Shown here: positions 57,019 to 64,000 of the stretch, piece after piece
Layout of the letters: every line of letters begins with the position of its first letter
Numbering within the stretch: position 1 is the first letter of the stretch
Source: Nitrospinaceae bacterium
GTDB taxonomy: Bacteria > Nitrospinota > Nitrospinia > Nitrospinales > VA-1
Length of the DNA: 64,000 bases
Assembly: GCA_021604505.1 (NCBI GenBank)
Contig: BQJC01000005.1
Location: 48,565-112,564 of the forward strand
Direction: 5' to 3'
Notes under the pieces: generated by a model
Databases searched by the model: none
What the model saw: the letters and a program-made list of their open reading frames with translations, nothing else
Told to the model about the DNA's origin: nothing
Position numbers and translations under genes: made by a program

Positions 57019-58683
57019 TCACATTTTTTCCGGCGCCGAAATTCCCATCAGCGACAATCCGTTGCGGATGGTGATCCGTAAACAAAACAGTAGAAACAGA
57101 CGGGCCTCGGTCAACGGTTTGTCCTCCGTCACCACGCGGTGCTTGTTGTAATAACTGTGAAACACAGCCACCAGATCGTGAAGGTAGTGGGAAATCCGGT
57201 GCACCTCCAACGACAACGCGCTTTTCTCCACCACTTCCGAAAAGGCCAGAATTTTCTTGATGAGCTCGAATTCTCCTTCCTCCACCAAGGGTGAAAGATC
57301 CACTTCCTCAAAGCCGGGGACCGCCACCCCCTGCTTTTCAGCAGTGAGGAACACGTTACAAATACGCGCATGCGCGTACTGAATGTAAAAAACGGGATTT
57401 TCAGGGGTTTCCTTCTTGGCGAGTTCCAGATCGAAATCCAAATGGCTGTCACAGCTTCTCGACAGGAAAAAATACCGGGCCGCATCCACGCCGACCTCGT
57501 CCACCACTTCCTTGAGGGTGACAAACTCCCCCGAACGCGTGGACATGGAAACCTTTTCTCCGCCGCGTTTTAGAGAAACAAACTGCACCAGAAGCGCCTT
57601 GAACACTTCCTTGTCATAACCCAGGGCCTGCATCACGGCCTGCATGCGCGGCACATAGCCATGATGGTCCGCGCCGAAAAGGTCGACCAGCTTGTCATAT
57701 CCGCGCTGAACCTTGTTTTGATGATAGGCGATGTCCGAACAAAAATAGGTCTGCTCGCCGTTCTGCTTGACGATCACCCGGTCCTTGTCGTCCTGAAACG
57801 CCGATGATTTCAGCCACACCGCACCGTCCTTTTCATAGATGAAACCTTTTTCCTTCAACCAGGCCAGAGCGTTATCGACGGCGTCGCCCTCATAAAGAGT
57901 CTTTTCACTGAACCACTGGTCAAATTCGACCCGGAACTCCTTGAGATCCTCTTTGATGCCGTTCAAAACCCATTGGGCCGCAACCTCCCTGAAAAAGGGG
58001 AGCGCCTCCGCTTCGGACTGATCGAGAAATTCATCGCCACGCTGATCGATAACTCCCTGAGCGATGTCCTTTATGTAATCTCCCTGATAGTGATCCCCTG
58101 GAAACTCTACCTTTTTACCGTAAATCTCCTGGTACCTCAGCCACGTCGAGCGGCCCAGAATATTCATCTGGTTGCCCACATCGTTGACGTAATATTCGGT
58201 TTTAAGATCGAATCCCGCTTTCAGGAGGATTTTGCTCAGCGTATTGCCCACTGCCGCACCTCGGCCATGCCCCACATGCAGGGGACCTGTCGGGTTGGCG
58301 CTCACGTATTCCACGAGGACTTTTTGCCCGTTACCCACCGTCGAACGGCCAAACTCCTCGCCGCTTTCGGCCACCTGCAATAGTCTCTTCAAGAAAAACG
58401 ACCGCGACATACGTAGATTGATGAATCCCGGCCCTGCCGTTTCCACCTGTTCCACCTGCCCCGATCCGTTCGTAAGATATTTACAAATCACCTCGGCGAT
58501 TACTTTGGGGCTTTTGCGCTCCGGTTTGGCCAGAGTCATGGCGAGGTTGGTTGAAAAATCGCCTAATTTGGGGTCTTTGGGTTTTTCAATGACGATCTCA
58601 GGCTCTTTTGCCATTTCAAGGTCGCCATTATTTTTGGCGTGCGCCAGGGCATCGCGCACTAATTGTTGAATCACATGCTTCAT
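57019..58683 (-). CDS. argS: Arginyl-tRNA synthetase
   Basis: The 554-residue class I synthetase charges tRNA-Arg. It has the N-terminal Add-1 domain, the HIGH motif as HVGH (136-139, in NPTGPLHVGHGRG), the degenerate KMSKS loop KVSMSTRSGEF, and the anticodon-binding helical C-terminus ending RNGLSLMGISAPEKM. Length is normal. The gene stands alone on the minus strand. Confidence 0.96.
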   Translation of the reverse strand: MKHVIQQLVRDALAHAKNNGDLEMAKEPEIVIEKPKDPKLGDFSTNLAMTLAKPERKSPKVIAEVICKYLTNGSGQVEQVETAGPGFINLRMSRSFFLKRLLQVAESGEEFGRSTVGNGQKVLVEYVSANPTGPLHVGHGRGAAVGNTLSKILLKAGFDLKTEYYVNDVGNQMNILGRSTWLRYQEIYGKKVEFPGDHYQGDYIKDIAQGVIDQRGDEFLDQSEAEALPFFREVAAQWVLNGIKEDLKEFRVEFDQWFSEKTLYEGDAVDNALAWLKEKGFIYEKDGAVWLKSSAFQDDKDRVIVKQNGEQTYFCSDIAYHQNKVQRGYDKLVDLFGADHHGYVPRMQAVMQALGYDKEVFKALLVQFVSLKRGGEKVSMSTRSGEFVTLKEVVDEVGVDAARYFFLSRSCDSHLDFDLELAKKETPENPVFYIQYAHARICNVFLTAEKQGVAVPGFEEVDLSPLVEEGEFELIKKILAFSEVVEKSALSLEVHRISHYLHDLVAVFHSYYNKHRVVTEDKPLTEARLFLLFCLRITIRNGLSLMGISAPEKM

Positions 58684-58792
58684 ATGGGAACAATTTTCCT
58701 AATTCACAAAAAGGAATAGCGCCAGACGGACAAAAGCCGACGGTGCCAGGATTATTTTTTCTGGGGAGAAGTTGTGTAATTAATTCTTTTAC

Positions 58793-59107
58793 TTAATCAG
58801 ACTGCTGACGGACCGCTTCTATCCGGCGTTCCATCTCTTCTTCAAACGCTTTTTTTTGCTCCGCAAATTCCCGCGTCAGTTCCCCTGCCACCGATTCCAT
58901 CTCCTCCGGAGGGGTCCGGTTCGACAATTTTTTTAACTTGTCTTGCCGAGTGACGTCTTTATCCGCAATCTTTGCCTGAAACTCCCTGCGGATTTCATTG
59001 ATTTCATCTTTTTGCTTGGCGTTGAGCTTTTTCTTATCCTTCAACTCAGGAACCATTTTCTCGGATTTTTCGAGACTGAGTTCCCACGCGCTTTTTAAAC
59101 CTGACAT
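58793..59107 (-). CDS. Small coiled-coil cytoplasmic protein
   Basis: The 104-residue product is almost entirely charged helix (KDKKKLNAKQKDEINEIRREFQ, VAGELTREFAEQKKAFEEEME). AAAGGAT lies close before the ATG at 59107; an upstream in-frame start at 59143 is possible. It contains no known motif beyond a helical-bundle pattern. The gene is set between argS and the redox operon. The function is unknown. Confidence 0.6.
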   Translation of the reverse strand: MSGLKSAWELSLEKSEKMVPELKDKKKLNAKQKDEINEIRREFQAKIADKDVTRQDKLKKLSNRTPPEEMESVAGELTREFAEQKKAFEEEMERRIEAVRQQSD

Positions 59108-59323
59108 ATCCTTTCTCCACCAAAGTAAGAATATCCTGTGCAATGATTATAAACCAAAGCCCCTGCGAGACACAATCGGAAATATTTGAATAATAGGCCT
59201 ATAAGTCATTTTTTTTCAACTATTTAAATTTTACCTTTACTTTCAAGATAAATTAAAAAACATCGGTTTTCTTCGTTTTATAGTGGGAAACGGGTTCCAG
59301 GAAGGGAGCGCGAAAGGCAGGGA

Positions 59324-60100
59324 TCAATTGATCTTATAATCGCGGAACCGGAAGATGAATGACTGGATGATTCTGTCGTCGGTTTTAATCGTCTGGGTCA
59401 TTTTGCCCACCAGCCAGAAATTTTGCACCTGCCGATATACGAACTCAGTGATCTCGTTATAATCCATTTCACCCATCCGGAAGGTGGACCTGCTTTCAGC
59501 AAACAGCCACTTGCCCCCCTTCTGAGCATATCGAACGTCACTTTTGACTTCAGTGGGCGCGCCGCTCCGCTTGACGCGGAACCTCCGAACGTTTTTCTGC
59601 GCGAGATCGACCACCAAATCGTATTTACGGATGGTCGCATTCGGGTCGAGAGAAGAAAACTCCATTAAGCCCCGCCGGCCCTTGGCAACGGTTACCTTTC
59701 CTTTATAGTCGGACATTTTCTCGACCAGGGTCTGGGGAATCACCACCTCCTTGTAATTTTCCAGCATAGCCAGCAACTCGTTTTTTCTCTGCACGGAAAT
59801 TTCAAAGGACTCGTCCGCCAGCTTGAAACCCCCTCTCGACAACGGCACCCCCCCCTTTTCCCAAAAGAAGGCTAACGGCGGATTTTTAAGATACCGTTTA
59901 CTATCAGCCGTGGTATCGAGTTGTTCCCAATCGATTTGAACGGAAACCTTAAAAAGGCCGTGTTCCTGAGGGTAATAATAATGCGCGTCCAGCTTTTTCA
60001 GGATTGTCTCTGCGCTTTCACGCGCAAAGCTGGAAGACAGAGGCAGGGTGAAGAAAAGAACAATTCCTGTAAGAAGAAATAATCTGAACTTTTGGGCCAT
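59324..60100 (-). CDS. Exported LolA-like or outer-membrane-sorting-like protein
   Basis: From the ATG at 60100 the 258-residue product has a strong signal peptide (FRLFLLTGIVLFFTLPLSSSFA) and a beta-rich mature part (ESAETILKKLDAHYYYPQ... LMEFSSLDPNATIRKYDLVVD, FIFRFRDYKIN) that recalls LolA/LppX folds for outer-membrane lipoprotein or lipid transfer. Certainty is modest. It is the last gene of a minus-strand operon after the TlpA gene; the gap is 77 bases. Confidence 0.6.
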   Translation of the reverse strand: MAQKFRLFLLTGIVLFFTLPLSSSFARESAETILKKLDAHYYYPQEHGLFKVSVQIDWEQLDTTADSKRYLKNPPLAFFWEKGGVPLSRGGFKLADESFEISVQRKNELLAMLENYKEVVIPQTLVEKMSDYKGKVTVAKGRRGLMEFSSLDPNATIRKYDLVVDLAQKNVRRFRVKRSGAPTEVKSDVRYAQKGGKWLFAESRSTFRMGEMDYNEITEFVYRQVQNFWLVGKMTQTIKTDDRIIQSFIFRFRDYKIN

Positions 60101-60177
60101 CCCTAAAAGCGCGGCCTGGTTTTTTTCCTGAACCCGCACTTCCCGGAAATTCCACTCCGGTTCGCATTCACCAGGGG

Positions 60178-60729
60178 TCACAATTTTTCCTTCAGAGAAG
60201 TCAAAGCCTGGATGGAGTCCGGGCTGTCCCACACTCTGGCGCCGGACGCAAAACCCTTCAACCTGCCATTAGGATCGATCAGGTAGGTTGTTGGAAGCCC
60301 CATAATATAATAGTGCTTTCTAACCTTCTGCTCCGGGTCCCATAAGACTGGAAAGGTCAGATTGTATTCCTTCGCATACTTTTTAACCCGGTCAAAATTC
60401 CGCCGGTCTATCGAGATGGCCACCACCTCAACGCCCTGACTGGAAAGAGCTTCATAGAGCCTCTGCATGGATGGCAATTCTTCTTTACACGCTTCGCACC
60501 AGGTGGCCCAGAAATTCAGCAGAATGGCTTTGCCGCGAAAATCCTCCAGGTTGACCATATTGCCCTGAATATCCTGAAGGGCAAAACCGGGCGCGGACTT
60601 TTCCACTCTGGGTTTGGTGATGCCCATATTCTCAAACGCCTGTTGATGGGCCCAAACCGACGGATGCAGACTCCCCAGCAATAATGCGGTTGTCATCAGC
60701 GTGAGTTTTAACCTTGCGGTCATTTTCAT
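60178..60729 (-). CDS. TlpA-like thioredoxin-fold protein
   Basis: From the ATG at 60729 (AGGAGG upstream) the 183-residue product has a signal peptide ending near VWAH and a TlpA/ResA-type thioredoxin domain with active site WCEAC (77-81), FWATWCEACKEELPSM and cis-Pro GLPTTY (144-149). It should act in the periplasm as a thiol reductant, for example reducing apocytochrome haem motifs or Cu-site cysteines. It starts ten bases after a cytochrome gene, which supports a maturation role. A longer upstream frame lacks a ribosome site. Confidence 0.9.
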   Translation of the reverse strand: MKMTARLKLTLMTTALLLGSLHPSVWAHQQAFENMGITKPRVEKSAPGFALQDIQGNMVNLEDFRGKAILLNFWATWCEACKEELPSMQRLYEALSSQGVEVVAISIDRRNFDRVKKYAKEYNLTFPVLWDPEQKVRKHYYIMGLPTTYLIDPNGRLKGFASGARVWDSPDSIQALTSLKEKL

Positions 60730-60739
60730 GACGAACCTC

Positions 60740-61006
60740 CTATCTCGCGTTGCGGTAAAGATAATTTTGTATGACCTGTTTTTCCTCATCAGAAAACGGG
60801 ATTCCTTTTTTATCCATATGCGATTCCATAAGGGAAAGGTAATGATCCCATTCCTCTCTGGTGTGTCGTCCCGGATGCGGCCAGGAATGACACGTCGTGC
60901 ACTTTTTCTTAAACAAGGCAACATCCGCCGAGCCTGCCTCGGGCAGTTCGGAGCCCGCACAGGCCATGACGACGGTTGTCAGCAGAATCAAAATAAAATA
61001 TTTCAT
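60740..61006 (-). CDS. Mono-haem c-type cytochrome lipoprotein
   Basis: The 88-residue product has a lipobox-like signal (VVMACAG, Cys 16) and one haem motif, C36-TT-C39-H40. The candidate distal ligands are M60 and M64 (SLMESHMDKKG), and the end is a helical EEKQVIQNYLYRN typical of small cytochromes c. It would be anchored at the periplasmic side and carry electrons. It lies ten bases from both the outer-membrane protein gene and the TlpA gene. Confidence 0.87.
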   Translation of the reverse strand: MKYFILILLTTVVMACAGSELPEAGSADVALFKKKCTTCHSWPHPGRHTREEWDHYLSLMESHMDKKGIPFSDEEKQVIQNYLYRNAR

Positions 61007-61016
61007 ACCATAAAAA

Positions 61017-62177
61017 TTAAAATCCCAGCTCCTTCGGAGCTTTGAATCCTGTATAACGGCGGCTCTTCTTGGTCGGAAGCTCGACGTAATACGTGAACTG
61101 AAGCATGTAATCGTCACGCAATTGCGGGCCGTTCAGATCCTGGTATATGGGAATGGTTGCGGCCATCTCAACGACATGCAGCGGAATCGGCTGGAATTGC
61201 AAACCAAGAGTGACTGCCAGCTTGTGACCGCCGTAGTTTTTCGGGTCGAACAGCGGGCTCAAAAACCCTCCGCTGGGAGTGCCGCCTGCATGCCCTTCAC
61301 CTAGAATTCGGCCGCGGTAGGGTTCGCGGTTGAAAGTGCCCTCGTACCATCCCTGCAATTCCCCAAGCAACACGACACGGGAATGCACCTGACGCATGAG
61401 ATAAAAGTCGTACCGCAACTCACTGCCGCGGCGGTATCCCTGATCGTTGTTATATACATGCGCTTCCAGCTGAGCATTGGCGCCATACCACCAGGGGTCG
61501 GTTGAAGATTGCAAGGTCACCCCGATGATCGGGTCCACGGTGCCGCTTCCGGTTTGCATTCGAAACGGAAGAATGGTGCCGTTCTGGCCGTTCACCGGAT
61601 TGTTGGTGAATTCCTTTTCGATTTCTCCCGTCGGAAGGGAAAGCCCGAAAAGCACCGAGGCCTGTTTGGTGGGCGCCAGATTGTCATCCTTATAGAGCCG
61701 GTATTTACCCAGAACCGTGAGGTCACTCTGGCCGTCAGAGGTCATTGTGAACCCCCTGGTGCCGGTCGATGACTGCAGGGGTGTATTGAATTGCATGTCC
61801 ATTTCATTACGGATATAGCTCATCATCGCCATCATGGCGAAATCATCCGTAAACGAGTAGGCCACCGAGGCCATGGTCATATAGGTCCGCATCTCCTCTG
61901 GAGTGACCGCAAAGGTAGTTCCGTTGGCAGGACCCAAAAGCTCCGCCGCATTGTCCAGGTCTCTGGTCCCATCCCGGAGGGGTCCCATCACCATGAACAT
62001 CTGGCTCACCTTGAACCGGAACTCGTGCGTTTCCGGGATGCCGCCGCCGGGGATATTCAAGGGCATGTTCCCGCCGCAATGGGCACAGCACAGGCCGATA
62101 TAGGCCTGGGACAACGGCACAAAAATCAAAAGAAAAACGTTAGCAATCAGCAGTGACAATAGATTCTTTTTCAACAT
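61017..62177 (-). CDS. Met-rich outer-membrane protein with an N-terminal Cys motif
   Basis: The 386-residue product has a signal peptide, then YIGLCCAHCGGNMPLNIPGGG (C30, C31, C34). After that come alternating beta strands consistent with an outer-membrane barrel of the phenol-MetA-degradation/transporter-like type, ending LQFTYYVELP and a short tail. Met is abundant: FMVMGPL, MTMASV and FAMMAMMSYIRNEMDM. Cys and Met enrichment suggest copper or other soft metal binding. It is encoded ten bases before the cytochrome gene. Function unproven. Confidence 0.72.
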   Translation of the reverse strand: MLKKNLLSLLIANVFLLIFVPLSQAYIGLCCAHCGGNMPLNIPGGGIPETHEFRFKVSQMFMVMGPLRDGTRDLDNAAELLGPANGTTFAVTPEEMRTYMTMASVAYSFTDDFAMMAMMSYIRNEMDMQFNTPLQSSTGTRGFTMTSDGQSDLTVLGKYRLYKDDNLAPTKQASVLFGLSLPTGEIEKEFTNNPVNGQNGTILPFRMQTGSGTVDPIIGVTLQSSTDPWWYGANAQLEAHVYNNDQGYRRGSELRYDFYLMRQVHSRVVLLGELQGWYEGTFNREPYRGRILGEGHAGGTPSGGFLSPLFDPKNYGGHKLAVTLGLQFQPIPLHVVEMAATIPIYQDLNGPQLRDDYMLQFTYYVELPTKKSRRYTGFKAPKELGF

Positions 62178-62346
62178 GGCTTTTCCTTAACTTAATCGAA
62201 TTGAAACAACCCGTTTCATTCATTCTAAGATCCCGCAATTCGACCCGGCTAATCAAAGCTGGGCGGCTAATTCAATACTCTGGATTCAAAGAACCGGCCA
62301 TGCGGCCTGCAGGTCCGATCCTGAAGATTTTGCGGGTGATCGATAA

Positions 62347-62778
62347 TTAAACAGAGAATGAACTAATGGGACTGGGGGGATGATCGATTCGATCGAAAAA
62401 GAGCGGTTGAAAAAAATGGTAGGAAACAAAAATATTTTCAGCGTACTTGAAATCAGGAAGAAAGGAATTCACTGAAAATAAATAATGGTTTTTACTGAAA
62501 CTGACGGGCGCAGGAACAGCTCCACTGGGGTTGCCGCCGCAATCCGCGGCAATGCGTACTTCCTTTTTACCCCCCTGCGCGTGGGCATGGGGACAAATCG
62601 AGCTGTTGTGACTGTGTTTATCCAGCGGGCAATGCGGAGCAAGATCTTTTGACTTCACCTCAAAGGGAGAATTGCCAATTTCCTCATGATGATCGTGAGA
62701 AACGGACGCATTGACCCCCGAAATCCCAACCAGGAAGAAAGCAACTGCCAGCAATAAAATGTTTATAGACCGTTTCAC
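62347..62778 (-). CDS. Exported Cys/His-rich protein, possible metal-binding
   Basis: The GTG at 62778 (AGGG eight bases upstream) gives a 143-residue product with a signal peptide (INILLLAVAFFLVGISGVNAS). The next part, HDHHEE, HCPLDKHSHNSSICPHAHAQ and ADCGG, is rich in His and Cys like small copper-associated exported proteins. The remainder is aromatic (SFLPDFKYAENIFVSYHFFQPLFF). It is the first of five minus-strand genes leading to the Met-rich barrel, cytochrome and TlpA genes, although 169 bases separate it from the barrel. Confidence 0.65.
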   Translation of the reverse strand: MKRSINILLLAVAFFLVGISGVNASVSHDHHEEIGNSPFEVKSKDLAPHCPLDKHSHNSSICPHAHAQGGKKEVRIAADCGGNPSGAVPAPVSFSKNHYLFSVNSFLPDFKYAENIFVSYHFFQPLFFDRIDHPPSPISSFSV

Positions 62779-62988
62779 TATGAAAACCCTAAACGGGAAA
62801 ATCTTACAATGGTAATATAAGTTCATACTAACAAGTACCCCTTGATTTTCAAGGGCAAAAACATGGCAATTTCAGGAAATAACCGGCGCAAAAACTAATT
62901 TTTTTAACCCCTTTTTTATCAATAGGTTGTTTCCACCCCACGGCTCCCCTATTGTTTTGATTCAGGCCATTTGCTATTCTCCTTGGTC

Positions 62989-63747
62989 ATGAAACCCGCA
63001 ACCGGACAATCCGCTTTGTTACACGAGTTGAAAAACTACCTGCTGTTTTTAAAGGACTATGGATACACAGAAATTCCACAACAAATCGAGCTGAATGTGA
63101 CTCCCGCAAAAAAATCCGCGAAAGGGACGGAACCCAGCATGCAAACCCATAAAAAACCTGTTTCACAAGGCTCGCCCAGAGACGTCGGTGGTCTTCTGGA
63201 AGAGGTTCGCGCAGAATTGGGTGACTGCACCCGGTGCAAATTGAGCGAAGGACGAAACAGCATCGTCTTCGGTTCGGGAAACCCCAATGCCGACCTGGTG
63301 TTTGTCGGCGAAGGGCCGGGAAAAGACGAGGACGAACAAGGTTTTCCCTTCGTCGGACGGGCCGGAAAGAAACTGACGGAAATCATCGAAAAAGGCATGG
63401 GCCTGAACCGCGAGCAGGACACTTACATCTGCAATATCGTCAAATGCCGCCCTCCCGGAAACCGCGACCCGGAAGCAGAAGAAATCGAGGCGTGCAAACC
63501 ATTTCTGTTGAAACAATTACAGGCGATTCGGCCCAAGGTCATCGTCGCCCTCGGCAAACCGGCGGCCTCCACCCTTCTCGGACGGAACGTTCCGATCACC
63601 AAGGAACGGGGAACCTGGCATGCGTTTGAAGGATTCAAGTTGATGCTCACCTTTCATCCCGCTTACCTGCTTCGCTCCTATACGTTGGAAAACCGCAAAG
63701 CGGTGCACGACGACATGAAAAAGGTCCTGGAGGTTCTAGGAAAATGA
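62989..63747 (+). CDS. Fe-S uracil-DNA glycosylase (family 4-like)
   Basis: The 252-residue protein has the family 4 motifs: C80-x2-C83 and C153-x15-C169 cluster ligands, GEGPG (108-112) followed by DEQGFPFVGRAGKKL, NIVKCRPPGNRDP, and the HPAYLLR motif. It removes uracil from DNA. The N-terminal 60 residues (HELKNYLLFLKDYG, then a Lys-rich linker) are an extra region. The stop codon overlaps the first ATG of the tandem array that follows (ATGA), so downstream reading is coupled. Confidence 0.93.
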   Translation: MKPATGQSALLHELKNYLLFLKDYGYTEIPQQIELNVTPAKKSAKGTEPSMQTHKKPVSQGSPRDVGGLLEEVRAELGDCTRCKLSEGRNSIVFGSGNPNADLVFVGEGPGKDEDEQGFPFVGRAGKKLTEIIEKGMGLNREQDTYICNIVKCRPPGNRDPEAEEIEACKPFLLKQLQAIRPKVIVALGKPAASTLLGRNVPITKERGTWHAFEGFKLMLTFHPAYLLRSYTLENRKAVHDDMKKVLEVLGK

Positions 63748-64000
63748 TGCCGGCTCAGGAACGCATCGCACGGCTGTTTAAAAATAGTGATATGAAAAAA
63801 GTCCCAAGGGCAAAATAAAATGATGCCGGCCCAGGAACTCATCGCACGGCTGTTTAAAAATAGTGATATGAAAAAAGTCCTGAAGGGAAAAATAAGATGA
63901 TGCCAGCTCAGGAATCCATCGCACGGCTGTTTAAAAATAGCGATATGAAAAAAGTCCTGAAGGGAAAAATAAGATGATGCCAGCTCAGGAATCCATCGCA
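63744..64000 (+). repeat. Tandem array of 76-77 bp units, each with its own ATGATG
   Basis: Units start at 63744, 63820, 63897 and 63974 (the last cut by the window edge). Each begins ATGATG and encodes a near-identical peptide, MMPAQE(R/L/S)IARLFKNSDMKKV, then ends with its own stop: TAA in the first, and TGA overlapping the next ATG in later ones. Units 1 and 2 differ by small substitutions; units 3 and 4 are identical as far as seen. Lengths are not multiples of three, so each unit has its own frame. Confidence 0.9.
63974..64000 (+). CDS. Fourth unit start; possible N-terminus of the next gene (partial)
   Basis: ATGATGCCAGCTCAG opens MMPAQESIA at the window edge. If the earlier units are duplicates of a gene start, one of the copies leads into the true downstream gene; which one cannot be seen here. 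Confidence 0.3.

Noticed and set aside
62839..62855. CCCTTGA/TCAAGGG hairpin as a terminator
   Set aside because: No T-run follows on either strand, and it lies between divergent genes where a terminator is not needed.

Overview
The window is a stretch of bacterial chromosome carrying about 60 credible protein genes. No rRNA, tRNA or CRISPR array was recognised. The host is Gram-negative: there are genes for LPS (kdsB, a LptF/LptG-type permease), many lipoproteins with lipoboxes, an outer-membrane beta-barrel candidate, a CpoB/YbgF-like protein, a SPOR protein and c-type cytochrome biology. Gene content and style, with scattered housekeeping genes and small operons, would suit a deep-branching lineage such as Nitrospinota. 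That placement is an inference from impression, not a measured result.

Layout. 1-9.2 kb: FecR-domain protein, thiD-tenA (thiamine salvage), a repeat-bounded 722-bp segment with one small unknown gene, ispG-tig, a parDE toxin-antitoxin pair whose toxin has no standard start codon, a decayed copy of a radical-SAM gene end, then an intact PflX-like radical-SAM gene overlapping a TPR lipoprotein gene. 9.3-17.3 kb: a yejABEF-type peptide ABC importer, interrupted by an unrelated multi-pass membrane protein gene and with an unusual acidic insertion in YejE. 17.4-24.8 kb: small lipoprotein, proline dehydrogenase directly followed by two GT4 glycosyltransferases, a lytic transglycosylase, lipA and a LptF/G-type permease. 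25-34.4 kb: CBS protein, pyrG-kdsB, and a surface polysaccharide group (phosphoglycosyltransferase, flippase, methyltransferase, a glycosyltransferase with a C9 tract), then the CpoB-like lipoprotein. 34.4-43.6 kb: cysE-nifS, a tandem pair of glycine-zipper lipoproteins, a membrane-anchored SGNH protein with a membrane partner, scpA, rsmE and a HAD protein with a phosphonatase-like motif. 43.9-54.4 kb: Cys-rich DUF2284-like protein, saccharopine-dehydrogenase-like enzyme, YdcF, VanZ, serB behind a leucine-rich-repeat gene, rarA, an ABC-2-like permease, a PNPOx-fold protein and a YheT-like hydrolase. 54.7-64 kb: a TPR protein with a cupredoxin-like tail, SPOR protein, argS, a compact operon (Cys/His-rich protein, Met-rich outer-membrane protein, mono-haem cytochrome, TlpA thioredoxin, LolA-like protein), a family 4/5-type uracil-DNA glycosylase, and a tandem array of 76-77 bp units that each encode the start of the same short peptide.

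The most unusual items are the tandem mini-ORF array at the right edge, the redox/metal-looking five-gene operon at 59.3-62.8 kb, the acidic YejE insertion, the repeat-bounded segment near 2.4-3.1 kb, and the toxin gene with an ATT codon at the expected start. All functional names come from motif recognition by eye; no search was run.
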